A stretch of 64,000 nucleotides of DNA from Pectobacterium aroidearum (GCF_015689195.1 NZ_CP065044.1:3534001-3598000); one strand, 5' to 3'. Shown: positions 18,267 through 28,731, counted from the first letter of the stretch. Notes: generated by a model not told the origin, from the sequence alone. Numbers and translations: made by a program.

Positions 18267-19954
18267 TGGCCGCCGACGCTTTTCTACTGATCTTTGGTCT
18301 GCTGCTTACCGTGCTGATCGTCGCTCAGCCGTTGGGCAGCGGACTGGCCCGTCTGATTGAGGGCGAAACGGGTACGCTTCTGCAAAAGTTTGAAACAGGA
18401 ACGGCGCGCCTTTTCGCTTTAGATACGACAGAGATGCGCTGGCAGCAGTATGCGGCGGCTATTCTGACCCTTAACCTGATCGGCATTGTCGTCCTGTTTG
18501 TCCTGCTCATGGCGCAGGGAGTTCTGCCGCTTAACCCAGAAAATATGCCGGGGCTGTCGTGGCATTTGGCGTTGAACACGGCAATCAGCTTTGTCACCAA
18601 CACCAACTGGCAGGCTTACAGCGGCGAAAATACGCTGAGCTACCTGAGCCAGATGGTTGGCCTAACGGTACAAAACTTCCTGTCCGCCGCCAGCGGCATC
18701 GCCGTCGCTTTCGCGTTAATCCGCGCGTTTTCCCGTCGCTGCGTCGACACACTGGGCAATGCGTGGCTCGATCTGTTTCGCATCACGCTGTACGTGCTGC
18801 TGCCGCTGTCCCTGCTGCTGGCGCTGTTTTTTGTTAGCCAGGGCGTGCTGCAAAACCTGCTGCCTTATCAGCATTTGACCACGCTGGACGGTGCAGCCCA
18901 AACGCTGCCGATGGGGCCCGTTGCCTCACAGGAAGCGATTAAACTGCTCGGCACCAACGGCGGCGGTTTCTTTGGTGCCAACTCGGCTCATCCGTTTGAA
19001 AACCCGACCGCGCTGAGCAACATCGTACAAATGCTGGCGATCCTGTTGATTCCTACCGCGCTGTGCTTCGCTTTTGGTAAAGCCGTCAGCGACAACCGTC
19101 AGGGCCATGCACTGCTGTGGGCTATGGGGCTAATTTTTATCGTCGCGGCAGCCGTGGTGATGAAAATGGAGGTCATCGGTAACCCGCATCTGCTGGCATT
19201 AGGCGCGGACAGCGCCGCGAATCTGGAAGGTAAAGAGACGCGTTTTGGCGTTCTGACTTCCAGCCTGTATGCCGTTGTCACCACAGCTACCTCGACAGGT
19301 GCGGTGAACGCGATGCACGACTCTTTCACGGCGCTTGGCGGCATGGTTCCCATGTGGCTGATGCAGATTGGTGAAGTGGTGTTCGGCGGCGTCGGTTCTG
19401 GCCTGTACGGCATGCTGCTGTTCGTCCTTCTGACCGTCTTTATTGCCGGCCTGATGATTGGCCGCTCGCCGGAATATCTGGGCAAAAAGATCGAAGTCTA
19501 CGAGATGAAGATGACGGCGCTGGCGATTCTGATTCCCCCAGCGTTAGTGCTGCTCGGTACCGCGCTGGCGCTGAGTACGGAAGCCGGACGCAGCGGCATT
19601 CTGAACCCCGGCGCGCACGGTTTTAGCGAAGTGCTCTATGCCGTTTCCTCTGCCGCGAATAACAACGGTAGCGCGTTTGCCGGTCTGAGCGTCAACACGC
19701 CGTTCTATAACGTGCTGCTCGCTGTCGCCATGCTGCTGGGTCGCTTTGCCGTCATGGTGCCTGTGTTAGCTATCGCCGGTTCGCTGGTCGTGAAAAAACG
19801 CCATCCGGAAAGCAAAGGCTCATTGTCCACCCGCAGTCCGCTGTTTATCGGCATGCTCATCGCCATCGTTCTACTGATTGGCGCACTGACGTTTATCCCT
19901 GCACTGGCGTTAGGGCCAGTCGCTGAACATTTACAGTTCGGCCTGACTCACTAA
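18266..19954 (+). CDS. kdpA: K+-transporting ATPase potassium-binding subunit
   Basis: The 562-residue inner-membrane protein is the K+ channel-like subunit of the Kdp high-affinity pump, with about ten membrane helices and four degenerate selectivity-filter repeats ([61 protein letters not shown]). These are the family's signature loops. Length compares with 557 in E. coli. It overlaps kdpF by one base and is followed after 15 bp by kdpB. Confidence 0.98.
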   Translation: MAADAFLLIFGLLLTVLIVAQPLGSGLARLIEGETGTLLQKFETGTARLFALDTTEMRWQQYAAAILTLNLIGIVVLFVLLMAQGVLPLNPENMPGLSWHLALNTAISFVTNTNWQAYSGENTLSYLSQMVGLTVQNFLSAASGIAVAFALIRAFSRRCVDTLGNAWLDLFRITLYVLLPLSLLLALFFVSQGVLQNLLPYQHLTTLDGAAQTLPMGPVASQEAIKLLGTNGGGFFGANSAHPFENPTALSNIVQMLAILLIPTALCFAFGKAVSDNRQGHALLWAMGLIFIVAAAVVMKMEVIGNPHLLALGADSAANLEGKETRFGVLTSSLYAVVTTATSTGAVNAMHDSFTALGGMVPMWLMQIGEVVFGGVGSGLYGMLLFVLLTVFIAGLMIGRSPEYLGKKIEVYEMKMTALAILIPPALVLLGTALALSTEAGRSGILNPGAHGFSEVLYAVSSAANNNGSAFAGLSVNTPFYNVLLAVAMLLGRFAVMVPVLAIAGSLVVKKRHPESKGSLSTRSPLFIGMLIAIVLLIGALTFIPALALGPVAEHLQFGLTH

Positions 19955-19969
19955 GGCTGGAGACTTTTT

Positions 19970-22114
19970 ATGACTCGTCACACGATGAATCATCAGGCAA
20001 CACAGGAACCGTCCTCTGCCCAGCAGGGCGAGGCTTCCCGCCACGCTGGCAAACGCAAACAGCAAACGCTGTTTGATAGAACATTAATCCGCTCGGCGCT
20101 GAAAGATGCGCTGAAGAAACTCGATCCGCGCGTGCAGTGGCGCAATCCGGTCATGTTCGTGGTGTACCTCGGCAGTATGCTGACCACCCTCGTCTGGCTG
20201 GCTATTCTGGCCGGTAAAACGGAAGGGAACGCCATGTTTACCGGGTTGGTATCACTCTGGCTGTGGTTTACCGTGCTATTCGCCAACATGGCCGAGGCGC
20301 TGGCAGAAGGCCGCAGCAAAGCACAGGCAAACGCGCTGAAAGGCGTCAAAAAAACCAGTTGGGCGAATAAACTCTCCGCACCGCATCACGATGCCAGTTC
20401 GGAATCCGTGCCAGCCGATAGCCTGCGCAAAGGCGATATCGTGCTGGTGAGCGCGGGCGAAACGATCCCATGCGACGGTGAAGTGCTGGAGGGGGGGGCA
20501 TCCGTCGATGAAAGTGCCATCACCGGGGAATCTGCGCCGGTGATTCGCGAGTCCGGCGGCGATTTCGCCTCCGTCACTGGCGGCACGCGCGTGCTGTCCG
20601 ACTGGCTGGTGATTCAGTGCAGCGTCAATCCCGGCGAAACGTTCCTTGACCGGATGATTGCGATGGTCGAAGGTGCGCAGCGTCGGAAAACCCCGAACGA
20701 AATCGCGCTGACCATTCTGCTGATCGAACTCACGCTCATCTTCCTGCTGGTGACTGCCACGCTCTACCCGTTCTCTTGGTTCGGCGTACAGGCGAATCAC
20801 AGCGGCGATGTCGTCGGCGTGACCGTACTTGTCGCCCTGCTCGTCTGCCTGATCCCCACCACCATCGGTGGCCTACTGTCGGCTATCGGCGTGGCAGGAA
20901 TGAGCCGAATGCTGGGAGCGAACGTGATTGCCACCAGCGGACGTGCCGTCGAAGCGGCGGGCGATATTGACGTTCTGCTGCTGGATAAAACCGGCACCAT
21001 TACGCTGGGCAACCGTCAGGCTTCGGCTTTCCTGCCTGCGCCGGGTGTGACGGAACAGGCACTGGCTGACGCCGCGCGTCTCGCCTCCTTAGCCGATGAA
21101 ACGCCCGAAGGACGTAGCATCGTGGTGCTGGCGAAGCAGCGTTTTAATCTGGCAGATCAGGACCTCACATCGCTGGACGCCACCTTTGTTCCCTTTACGG
21201 CGCAGACACGTATGAGTGGCGTCAATTTCGGCCAGCGCACCATTCGTAAAGGTGCCGTCGATGCCCTGCGCCGCTACATTGAAGCGAACAACGGCGATTT
21301 CCCGCATCAGGTAGAAGAAGCAGTATCTAACGTTGCTCGCAGCGGAGGGACACCGCTGGTCGTTGCGGAAGGCAAGCGCGTGCTTGGCGTGGTGGAACTG
21401 AAAGACATCGTAAAAAGCGGCATCAAAGCGCGCTTTGCCGAGCTGCGCAGTATGGGAATCAAAACCGTGATGATCACCGGCGACAACCCGCTCACGGCGG
21501 CGGCAATTGCCGCAGAAGCCGGCGTCGATGATTTTCTGGCGGAAGCCACACCGGAAACCAAGCTGGCGCTGATTCGCCAGTATCAGGCCGAAGGTCGACT
21601 GGTCGCGATGACTGGAGATGGCACTAACGATGCCCCCGCGCTGGCGCAGGCAGACGTGGCGGTGGCCATGAACTCCGGCACGCAGGCCGCAAAGGAAGCG
21701 GGCAACATGGTTGATTTGGACTCCAATCCAACCAAGCTGATCGAGGTCGTACACATCGGTAAGCAGATGCTGATGACGCGTGGTTCGCTGACGACGTTCA
21801 GTATCGCCAACGACGTGGCGAAATATTTCGCCATTATCCCGGCCGCCTTTGCTGCCACCTACCCGCAGCTCAATGCGCTAAACGTGATGCAGTTGCACTC
21901 CCCCACCTCGGCTATGCTGTCGGCGGTGATTTTCAATGCGCTGATTATTGTGTTTCTGATCCCACTGGCGCTCAAAGGGATTAGCTATCGACCCATGAGC
22001 GCCGCGGCACAGTTAAGCCGCAATCTGTGGATTTATGGTCTTGGCGGGCTGCTGGTGCCGTTCCTCGGTATCAAGCTTATTGATATGTTGCTGACTGGGC
22101 TGAATCTGGCTTAA
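19970..22114 (+). CDS. kdpB: K+-transporting P-type ATPase catalytic subunit
   Basis: The 714-residue P-type ATPase energises K+ import by KdpA. Motifs include TGES in the actuator domain (near residue 183), the phosphorylation motif DKTGT (near 339), MITGDN, and the hinge [10 protein letters not shown] (about 545). E. coli KdpB has 682 residues; the excess is mostly an N-terminal hydrophilic extension of about 25 residues, rich in Gln, His and Ser, before the conserved [18 protein letters not shown] precedes the ATG at 19970, so the extension appears genuinely translated. Confidence 0.98.
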   Translation: MTRHTMNHQATQEPSSAQQGEASRHAGKRKQQTLFDRTLIRSALKDALKKLDPRVQWRNPVMFVVYLGSMLTTLVWLAILAGKTEGNAMFTGLVSLWLWFTVLFANMAEALAEGRSKAQANALKGVKKTSWANKLSAPHHDASSESVPADSLRKGDIVLVSAGETIPCDGEVLEGGASVDESAITGESAPVIRESGGDFASVTGGTRVLSDWLVIQCSVNPGETFLDRMIAMVEGAQRRKTPNEIALTILLIELTLIFLLVTATLYPFSWFGVQANHSGDVVGVTVLVALLVCLIPTTIGGLLSAIGVAGMSRMLGANVIATSGRAVEAAGDIDVLLLDKTGTITLGNRQASAFLPAPGVTEQALADAARLASLADETPEGRSIVVLAKQRFNLADQDLTSLDATFVPFTAQTRMSGVNFGQRTIRKGAVDALRRYIEANNGDFPHQVEEAVSNVARSGGTPLVVAEGKRVLGVVELKDIVKSGIKARFAELRSMGIKTVMITGDNPLTAAAIAAEAGVDDFLAEATPETKLALIRQYQAEGRLVAMTGDGTNDAPALAQADVAVAMNSGTQAAKEAGNMVDLDSNPTKLIEVVHIGKQMLMTRGSLTTFSIANDVAKYFAIIPAAFAATYPQLNALNVMQLHSPTSAMLSAVIFNALIIVFLIPLALKGISYRPMSAAAQLSRNLWIYGLGGLLVPFLGIKLIDMLLTGLNLA

Positions 22115-22133
22115 GGACTGACGGGTGTACGCG

Positions 22134-22709
22134 ATGCGCTATTTACGTTCCTCTTTGTTTTTATTCTTATTATTGCTGCTGTTTACCGGCCTGGCCTACC
22201 CGCTGTTGACAACGGTGCTGGCACAGTGGCTGTTTCCGACTCAGGCAAACGGATCGCTGATTTACCGTGACAATGCCGCCGTGGGTTCATCCCTGATCGG
22301 GCAGTCATTCAGTCGGGCGGGCTATTTTCAGGGGCGTCCTTCCGCCACGTCAGATGCGCCTTATAACGCGCTGGCATCCGGTGGTAGCAATCTGGCCGCC
22401 AGCAATCCGGCGCTGGACAAACAGTTCGTCGAACGCGCTGCGCGCTGGCATCAGTTGGTTGGCAATCAACTGCCGGTGCCTGCTGAATTGTTAACAGCAT
22501 CCGGCAGCGGATTGGACCCGCAGATTTCCCCAGAAGCTGCGCGTTATCAGGCGCTCTACATCGCACAGGCCAGAGGGATGTCGCTCCAGCAGGTACAGCA
22601 ATTGATCGATCGCTTTACCGAAACGAGTAAACCCGCGTTCATTGGGCAGCCGGCGGTCAATGTCCTGCTGCTGAATCTGGCGTTGGATAAGGAAAACCCC
22701 CTGCCCTAA
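22134..22709 (+). CDS. kdpC: K+-transporting ATPase subunit C
   Basis: The 191-residue subunit has one N-terminal membrane helix and a periplasmic domain; it stabilises KdpAB and raises potassium affinity. Conserved segments are YPLLTTVLAQWLFPTQANGSLI, GRPSATSDAPYNALASGGSN and the C-terminal IGQPAVNVLLLNLALDK. The ATG at 22134 is favoured by homology; a GTG three codons upstream (22125) has the better-spaced AAGGA site, so the true start is open. In E. coli kdpD follows with almost no gap; here 225 bp with a repeat intervene. Confidence 0.95.
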   Translation: MRYLRSSLFLFLLLLLFTGLAYPLLTTVLAQWLFPTQANGSLIYRDNAAVGSSLIGQSFSRAGYFQGRPSATSDAPYNALASGGSNLAASNPALDKQFVERAARWHQLVGNQLPVPAELLTASGSGLDPQISPEAARYQALYIAQARGMSLQQVQQLIDRFTETSKPAFIGQPAVNVLLLNLALDKENPLP

Positions 22710-22760
22710 TCGGCTGTGCGTTACTATTAATCATTATACGGAACCCCGCTGAGGCCATAG

Positions 22761-22876
22761 AGCGGTGGTAATGGGTAGATCGTAAAGACGCTGTGAATAC
22801 GTCCCTGTACGCTCGGCTTGCGCCATCCCTGGCGCAAACGCTTTACTCTTCTATCCCATTACCACCGTTTTCGTTC
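22761..22876 (+). repeat. 116-bp dispersed hairpin repeat, copy 1
   Basis: This is one of three copies of a 116-bp element, lying between kdpC and kdpD. The outer arms begin AGCGGTGGTAATGGGTAG and end with the near-perfect reverse complement CTATCCCATTACCACCG. An inner perfect palindrome TTGCGCCA-TCCC-TGGCGCAA sits at the centre right. This copy differs from the other two at three arm positions, and each change is matched on the opposite arm. There is no ORF and no transposase; it resembles a MITE-like or BIME-type intergenic repeat. Confidence 0.88.
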
Positions 22877-22934
22877 CACAAATCGCTATCTGCGGCCTGA
22901 CGATTGTTCAGGCCGCGCTAATAAGGGATAGAAC

Positions 22935-25682
22935 ATGATTGACGGTGAAGATCGTCGCCCGGATCCCGATAGCCTGCTGGCTCAGGTCGGTGCGCCACCA
23001 CGCGGCAAGCTGAAGATCTTTTTTGGCGCCTGCGCGGGCGTCGGGAAAACGTATGCCATGTTGCAGGAAGCTCAGCGGCTGCGTGCTCAGGGGTTGGATA
23101 TTCTTGTCGGTGTAGTCGAAACCCACGGTCGCAGCGAAACGGCTGCACTGCTGGATGGTTTACCGCTGCTGCCGCTCAAGCATTTGCGTCACCACGGTCG
23201 CCATACGGTCGAATTCGATCTGGATGCGGCGCTGGCACGCTGTCCGGCGCTGATTCTGATCGACGAGCTGGCGCACAGCAACGTAAGTGGATCGCGCCAC
23301 CCCAAGCGCTGGCAGGACGTGCAGGAACTGCTTGATGCCGGTATCGACGTCTTTACGACGGTGAACGTTCAGCATCTGGAAAGCCTGAATGATGTAGTCG
23401 GTGGCGTCACGGGGATTCGCGTGCGGGAAACCGTGCCAGACCCGATATTCGATCAGGCCAGCGAAGTCATTTTGGTGGATCTTCCACCGGACGATCTGCG
23501 GCAACGCCTGAACGAAGGCAAAGTGTACCTGCCGCTACAAGCCGAGCGCGCCGTCGAGAACTTTTTCCGTAAAGGCAATTTGATCGCCCTGCGTGAACTG
23601 GCGCTGCGACGCATGGCAGATCGGGTTGACGATCAAATGCGTGCCATGCGTGCCGGACAAGGGCGCGAGCAGGTCTGGCATACGCGCGATGCCATTCTGT
23701 TATGTATCGGCCACGGCACGGGTAATGAAAAGCTGGTACGAACGGCGGCACGTCTGGCAGCGCGGTTAGGCAGCGCCTGGCACGCCGTTTACGTCGAAAC
23801 CCCGCGCCTGCACCGCTTGCCTGAACCGCAACGGCGCGCCATCCTGCGTGCGCTCAAGCTGGCGCAGGATTTAGGGGCAGAAACGGTTACGCTGTCTGAG
23901 CCCGACGAAGAACATGCCGTCCTGCGCTATGCGCGTGAGCACAACCTCGGCAAGATCGTCATTGGCCGCCATGTGGAGCAGCGCTTCGGCTGGTGGTGGC
24001 GCACTCGCTTTGCCGAACGGCTAGGCAGACTGGGGCCAGATCTCGATCTGGTCGTGGTGGCCGTGCAGGATGATGTTCCTGCCACGCCGATAAAAACGCC
24101 TGATGCGCGCGGTCTGGTAGAAAAATGGCGTATGCAGCTGTTTGGCTGCGGGCTCGCCACGCTACTGTGCGCCTTGATCACCCTACTCGCCTCATGGTCG
24201 CCGTTTGCCATGCTGGAACCGGTCAATCTGGTGATGATTTATCTGCTGGCTGTGGTCGTTGTCGCGCTCTTCTTTGGTCGCTGGCCGTCGGTGTTCGCCG
24301 CCATCATCAATGTCGCCAGTTTCGATCTCTTCTTCATTCTGCCGCGTGGCACCTTTGCCGTGTCGGATGCACAATATCTGGTCACCTTCGCCGTGATGCT
24401 TGGCGTCGGCCTGCTGGTCGGTAATCTGACCGCTGGCGTGCGTTATCAGGCCAGAGTCGCCCGTTATCGCGAGCAGCGCGTCCGCCATCTGTATGAGATG
24501 TCCAAGGCGTTGAACCGCAGCCTGTCCAGCGCCGATATTGTCGAGGCCAGCCAGCATTTTCTCAGCACGACATTTCAGGCCAGGATCGCGGTTCTGCTCG
24601 CCGATAGCCTGCATCATACCTCGCCTGAACTCGCACAACCTGCGCGAGACAGTCAGCAATTGATTGTCGATCACGCCATCGCCCGCTGGAGCTTCGACCA
24701 TCGCGCGCCTGCCGGAGCGGGAACAACCACCCTGCCCGGCGTGTCGTATCAGATCCTGCCGCTCGCCACCACGCAGCAAATCTTCGGTGTGTTAGCAATC
24801 GAACCCAATAATGCCCGCCAGCTGATGATCCCCGAACAGCAGCGGCTGCTGGAAACCTTTACCGTGCTGATCGCCAATGCGCTGGAGCGTCTGCACCTGA
24901 TGCAAAGTACGGAAAATGCCCGGCTGGATGCCGAGCGCGAACAGTTGCGTAACTCGCTGCTCGCCGCGCTCTCACACGATCTCCGCACGCCACTGACCGT
25001 ACTTTTTGGTCAGGCCGAGATTCTGACGCTGAATCTGGCGAGCGAAGGGTCGCCTTATGCTCAGCAGGCCAACCAGATCCGCCAGCATATTTTAAACACC
25101 ACGCGGCTGGTGAATAATCTGCTCGATATGGCGCGTATTCAGTCGGATGGCTTTAACCTGCGCAAAGAGTGGCAAACACCGGAGGAGCTCATCGGCAGCG
25201 CCCTACAACAGTTGGAAAGCGCGCTGGCGAAAAACACCATTCAGGTTAATCTACCTGATGAGATGGTTCTGGTTTATTGTGATGCGGGGCTGGTGGAACG
25301 CGTGTTCATTAACCTGCTGGAGAATGCGCTAAAATACGCTGGCGAGCAGGCCACGATTGCCATTTCAGCAAGCGTTATTGCAGAGAGCACGGCGTCGCAG
25401 CCCGATGATCAGGAAAGCGTGCTGGAAATTATTGTGCAGGACAATGGCCCGGGGATTGAGCACGGTCAGGAAAGTATGATTTTTGATAAATTCTCCCGTG
25501 GTCATAAAGAGTCATCCATTCCCGGTGTGGGACTGGGGCTGGCGATCTGCCGGGCAATTGTAGAAATTCACGGTGGCCGAATCTGGGCAACGAATGCGGA
25601 AAGCGGCGGCGCAGCTTTCCATTTCACACTTCCGCTGTCGACACCACCAGACCTCGAACCGGAAGATATTGAGGAGCACTGA
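22935..25682 (+). CDS. kdpD: osmosensitive K+ channel sensor histidine kinase
   Basis: The 915-residue sensor kinase controls kdp expression. The N-terminal KdpD domain has a Walker A-like GACAGVGKTYAML (about residues 32-44), followed by a USP-like domain, four clustered membrane helices (roughly 405-505), a GAF-like region, and the kinase core with the H-box ALSHDLRTPLTVL (His near 675), the N-box NLLENALKYA, and the G-boxes DNGPGIE and GVGLGLAI. It is slightly longer than E. coli KdpD (894). The ATG at 22935 is 58 bp after repeat copy 1. The response regulator gene follows after 5 bp. Confidence 0.97.
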   Translation: MIDGEDRRPDPDSLLAQVGAPPRGKLKIFFGACAGVGKTYAMLQEAQRLRAQGLDILVGVVETHGRSETAALLDGLPLLPLKHLRHHGRHTVEFDLDAALARCPALILIDELAHSNVSGSRHPKRWQDVQELLDAGIDVFTTVNVQHLESLNDVVGGVTGIRVRETVPDPIFDQASEVILVDLPPDDLRQRLNEGKVYLPLQAERAVENFFRKGNLIALRELALRRMADRVDDQMRAMRAGQGREQVWHTRDAILLCIGHGTGNEKLVRTAARLAARLGSAWHAVYVETPRLHRLPEPQRRAILRALKLAQDLGAETVTLSEPDEEHAVLRYAREHNLGKIVIGRHVEQRFGWWWRTRFAERLGRLGPDLDLVVVAVQDDVPATPIKTPDARGLVEKWRMQLFGCGLATLLCALITLLASWSPFAMLEPVNLVMIYLLAVVVVALFFGRWPSVFAAIINVASFDLFFILPRGTFAVSDAQYLVTFAVMLGVGLLVGNLTAGVRYQARVARYREQRVRHLYEMSKALNRSLSSADIVEASQHFLSTTFQARIAVLLADSLHHTSPELAQPARDSQQLIVDHAIARWSFDHRAPAGAGTTTLPGVSYQILPLATTQQIFGVLAIEPNNARQLMIPEQQRLLETFTVLIANALERLHLMQSTENARLDAEREQLRNSLLAALSHDLRTPLTVLFGQAEILTLNLASEGSPYAQQANQIRQHILNTTRLVNNLLDMARIQSDGFNLRKEWQTPEELIGSALQQLESALAKNTIQVNLPDEMVLVYCDAGLVERVFINLLENALKYAGEQATIAISASVIAESTASQPDDQESVLEIIVQDNGPGIEHGQESMIFDKFSRGHKESSIPGVGLGLAICRAIVEIHGGRIWATNAESGGAAFHFTLPLSTPPDLEPEDIEEH

Positions 25683-25687
25683 ATCCA

Positions 25688-26368
25688 TTGCAGGCCACTA
25701 TTCTGATCGTTGAAGATGAAAAAGAGATCCGTCGTTTCGTGCGTCAGGCGCTGGAAGGCGAAGGCTGTCGCGTGTTTGACGCAGAAACAATGCAGCGCGG
25801 CTTGCTGGAAGCAGCCACGCGCAAACCCGATCTGATTATTCTCGATTTAGGCCTGCCGGATGGCGACGGTATCGACTATATCCGCGATTTACGTCAGTGG
25901 AGCAGCCTGCCCGTGATTGTGCTTTCCGCCCGTACCGACGAGCAGGATAAAATAGACGCGCTGGATGCGGGTGCCGATGATTATCTGACCAAACCGTTCG
26001 GCATCGGCGAGTTACTGGCGCGATTGCGCGTCGCGCTGCGTCGCCACAGCAATACACAGCAGGAAACGCCGCTGGTGAGCTTCGGGGCGATCACTGTGGA
26101 TTTACTCAATCGGCAGGTGAACCGCGACGGACAGGAACTGCATCTGACGCCTATCGAATTTCGCCTGCTAGCTACACTCCTCGCTAACCCTGGAAAAGTG
26201 CTGACGCAACGTCAGCTACTGGCGCAGGTTTGGGGGCCGAATGCCGTCGAGCACAGCCACTATCTGCGTATTTATATGGGGCACCTGCGCCAGAAGCTGG
26301 AAAGCGATCCGGCAAGACCACGCCATCTCTTGACGGAAACCGCTATCGGTTATCGATTTATGCCGTAA
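25688..26368 (+). CDS. kdpE: KDP operon response regulator
   Basis: The 226-residue OmpR-type regulator is the partner of KdpD. The receiver domain has the acidic pair at residues 10-11, the phospho-acceptor Asp53 in LIILDLGLPDGDG, and the conserved Lys in DYLTKPFG. The C-terminal winged-helix DNA-binding domain (about 130-226) includes LTPIEFRLLATLL. The start is TTG at 25688, five bases after the kdpD stop, with GAGGAG upstream; this aligns with the E. coli N-terminus. Its operator at 18079 has the classical KdpE sequence. Confidence 0.96.
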   Translation: MQATILIVEDEKEIRRFVRQALEGEGCRVFDAETMQRGLLEAATRKPDLIILDLGLPDGDGIDYIRDLRQWSSLPVIVLSARTDEQDKIDALDAGADDYLTKPFGIGELLARLRVALRRHSNTQQETPLVSFGAITVDLLNRQVNRDGQELHLTPIEFRLLATLLANPGKVLTQRQLLAQVWGPNAVEHSHYLRIYMGHLRQKLESDPARPRHLLTETAIGYRFMP

Positions 26369-26450
26369 AATCATCCTTCTGTATCAGGCGACGCCCATGG
26401 AGAATCTCTCCCGCGATGCGTGCCCGTCATTTCTTCAGGAATACATCGTC

Positions 26451-26886
26451 ATGAGTAGTTGGTTAATTTACGCTTTGCTGTCTGCTGTCTGCTGTATGCG
26501 CCGCGCTGGTCGCGATATTTGGCAAGATTGGTCTGCAAAATTTGGACGCCAATACGGCGACCGCAATTCGTGCCGTCATCATGGCACTTTTTCTGGTAGG
26601 GGTGGTGGTCGCACAAGGCAAACTGGTGCTGGTCGGCGAGATTATTGCCAATAAGAAAGCGCTGTTGTTCATTGTGCTCAGCGGCGTCGCGGGTGCGCTG
26701 TCGTGGCTGTTTTACTTTGTCGCATTGAAGAACGGTAACGTCGCACAGGTTGCTCCGATCGATAAGCTCAGTGTGGTGTTCGCTGTCGTGCTGGCAGTCA
26801 TCCTGCTGGGAGAAAAGATTTCGCTGATGGCGGGCGTCGGTGTTGCGCTGATTTCAGCAGGTGCGCTACTGGTCGCATTGGGATAA
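26451..26886 (+). pseudogene. EamA-family transporter, frameshifted in a 7-bp tandem repeat (phase-variable or pseudogene)
   Basis: The gene would encode a 142-residue half-size EamA (DMT superfamily) membrane protein with about four to five helices. From ATG 26451 the frame reads MSSWLIYALLSAVC and is then lost within three consecutive heptamers, TGCTGTC, TGCTGTC and TGCTGTA (26476-26496). Removing one heptamer restores an uninterrupted frame through CAALVAIFGKIGLQNLDANT into the long downstream frame ending ISAGALLVALG. As written it makes a truncated product of about 67 residues. This is either slipped-strand phase variation caught in the off state, a fixed pseudogene, or (less likely for 7 bp) a sequencing error. 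It lies 82 bp after kdpE. Confidence 0.85.
26476..26496 (+). repeat. three tandem heptamers causing the EamA frameshift
   Basis: The units are TGCTGTC (26476-26482), TGCTGTC (26483-26489) and TGCTGTA (26490-26496). Seven is not a multiple of three, so gain or loss of one unit switches the reading frame. Two units give an intact transporter; three, as here, give a frameshift. Confidence 0.9.
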
Positions 26887-26920
26887 ACCTATTCTACAAA
26901 GGCTGCTGACAAAACCTCTG

Positions 26921-27036
26921 AGCGGTAGTAACGGATAGATCGTAAAGACGCTGTAAACACATCCCTGTGCGCTCGGATTGCGCCATCCCTGGCGCAAACG
27001 CTTTACTCTTCTATTCCGTTACTCCCGTTTTCATGC
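26921..27036 (+). repeat. 116-bp dispersed hairpin repeat, copy 2
   Basis: Copy 2 has the same orientation as copy 1 and is offset from it by exactly 4160 bp with no indels. It lies 34 bp after the EamA gene. Outer arms are AGCGGTAGTAACGGATAG and CTATTCCGTTACTCCCG, with the same inner TTGCGCCA-TCCC-TGGCGCAA palindrome. Confidence 0.88.
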
Positions 27037-27062
27037 TGCGAATAGGTTTGTTAATCGTCTGA

Positions 27063-27084
27063 GGCGCTGCAAACAGCGCCTTTT
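27063..27084 (+). terminator. rightward terminator after the EamA gene
   Basis: GGCGCTG and CAGCGCC arms with a CAAA loop are followed by TTTT. This fits termination of the rightward kdpDE/EamA transcription just before the convergent pgm stop. Confidence 0.65.
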
Positions 27085-27087
27085 CAC

Positions 27088-28731
27088 TTATTTCGCCGTT
27101 GCGAGTACCGCACTGACAATCTCTACCGCTTCTTTCTCGATGCGCTCGCGGTGTTCCACCCCGAGGAAACTTTCACAGTAGATTTTGTAGGCTTCTTCGG
27201 TACCGGAAGGACGCGCGGCAAACCAGCCATTTTCCGTCATCACTTTCAGGCCGCCAATCGATGCCCCGTTACCCGGCGCAGCAGTCAGACGTGCAGTAAT
27301 CGGATCGCCCGCCAGCGTGCTGGCCGACACCTGCTCAGGCGACAGCTTGGATAACACGGCTTTTTGCGCATGCGTCGCGGAAGCCTGAATACGGTTATAG
27401 CTTGGCGCGCCAAAGCGCTGTGCCAGCTCATCATAATGCTGCTGCGGGTTTTTACCCGTCACGGCCGTAATTTCTGCCGCCAGCAGACACAAGATGATCC
27501 CGTCTTTGTCCGTCGACCACGGCGTACCATCAAAGCGCAGGAAAGATGCACCCGCGCTCTCTTCACCACCGAAGCCAAAGCTGCCGTCATACAGACCGTC
27601 AACGAACCATTTGAAGCCAACCGGCACTTCCACCAGCTTACGACCCAAATCGGCCACTACGCGATCGATCATCGCGCTGGATACCAGTGTTTTGCCGACA
27701 GCAACAGACTGTCCCCACTGTGGACGATGCTGGAACAGATAGTTGATCGCCACCGCCAGATAGTGGTTCGGATTCATCAACCCAGAAGGCGTGACGATAC
27801 CGTGGCGGTCATAATCAGGATCGTTAGCAAACGCCAGATCGAATTTATCACGCAGCGCCAGTAGCCCAGCCATGGCGAATTCTGACGAGCAGTCCATACG
27901 AATCACGCCATCGTGATCCAGCGACATAAAGCGGAATGTCTGATCGACGGCATCATTCACCAGCGTCAGGTCAAGCTTGTAATGCTCTGCGATACGCTGC
28001 CAGTAGGCAATACCGGAACCACCCAGCGGGTCAACACCGAGTTTCAGACCGGCACGTTGAATCGCCGCCATGTCCACCACGCTAGCCAGACCTTCGACAT
28101 ACGGCTGAACCAGATCCTGCTCGTGGACATGTCCGCTTTTCCACGCCTGATCCAGCGTAATGCGTTTCACGTCGCGCAGTTCATCCGCCAGCAAGGCATT
28201 CGCACGCTTCTCAATCACGCTGGTGAGATTGGTATCTGCCGGGCCACCGTTTGGCGGATTATATTTAATGCCACCATCTTCCGGCGGGTTGTGGGACGGC
28301 GTGATCACAATGCCGTCCGCCAGCGCACCGCCCTGACGATTGTGAACCAGAATGGCGTTAGACACCGCTGGCGTTGGGGTAAAACCATTATCCAACTGCA
28401 CGATGACATCAACGCCATTGGCAGCCAACACTTCCAGCACGGAAATAAACGCCGGCTCGGAGAGCGCGTGGGTATCTTTACCGACATAGCACGGGCCGCT
28501 GATGCCTTGCTTTTTACGCTCTTCAGCAATCGCCTGCGCAATCGCCAGAATGTGCGGTTCATTAAAGCTATGACGCCCCGCGCTGCCGCGATGGCCAGAC
28601 GTACCAAATTTCACCGCGTGCGCTGTGTTGCCGACTTCCGGCTGCAGCACATAATATTGTGACGTTAACTGTGCCACATTAATCAAATCGCTCTGCCGGG
28701 CAGGCTGTCCGGCCCTTGGGTGATTAGCCAT
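27088..28731 (-). CDS. pgm: phosphoglucomutase (alpha-D-glucose phosphate-specific)
   Basis: The 547-residue enzyme interconverts glucose 1-phosphate and glucose 6-phosphate, linking glycogen, UDP-glucose and galactose metabolism to glycolysis. It contains the active-site serine loop in [20 protein letters not shown] (phosphoserine near residue 146), the metal loop DPDYDRHG (about 302-309), the sugar-binding GGEESAGAS and the phosphate-binding [12 protein letters not shown] near the C-terminus. Length equals the E. coli enzyme within one residue. It lies 47 bp downstream of seqA, with which it forms an operon in E. coli. Confidence 0.98.
   Translation of the reverse strand: MANHPRAGQPARQSDLINVAQLTSQYYVLQPEVGNTAHAVKFGTSGHRGSAGRHSFNEPHILAIAQAIAEERKKQGISGPCYVGKDTHALSEPAFISVLEVLAANGVDVIVQLDNGFTPTPAVSNAILVHNRQGGALADGIVITPSHNPPEDGGIKYNPPNGGPADTNLTSVIEKRANALLADELRDVKRITLDQAWKSGHVHEQDLVQPYVEGLASVVDMAAIQRAGLKLGVDPLGGSGIAYWQRIAEHYKLDLTLVNDAVDQTFRFMSLDHDGVIRMDCSSEFAMAGLLALRDKFDLAFANDPDYDRHGIVTPSGLMNPNHYLAVAINYLFQHRPQWGQSVAVGKTLVSSAMIDRVVADLGRKLVEVPVGFKWFVDGLYDGSFGFGGEESAGASFLRFDGTPWSTDKDGIILCLLAAEITAVTGKNPQQHYDELAQRFGAPSYNRIQASATHAQKAVLSKLSPEQVSASTLAGDPITARLTAAPGNGASIGGLKVMTENGWFAARPSGTEEAYKIYCESFLGVEHRERIEKEAVEIVSAVLATAK

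Noticed and set aside
22761-22876. 116-bp element as an ERIC copy
   Set aside because: It lacks the ERIC core and arms; compare the genuine ERIC at 29513.
26476-26496. Heptamer tract as a plain sequencing error
   Set aside because: Errors rarely insert an exact 7-bp duplicate; slippage is likelier, though resequencing is still the proper test.
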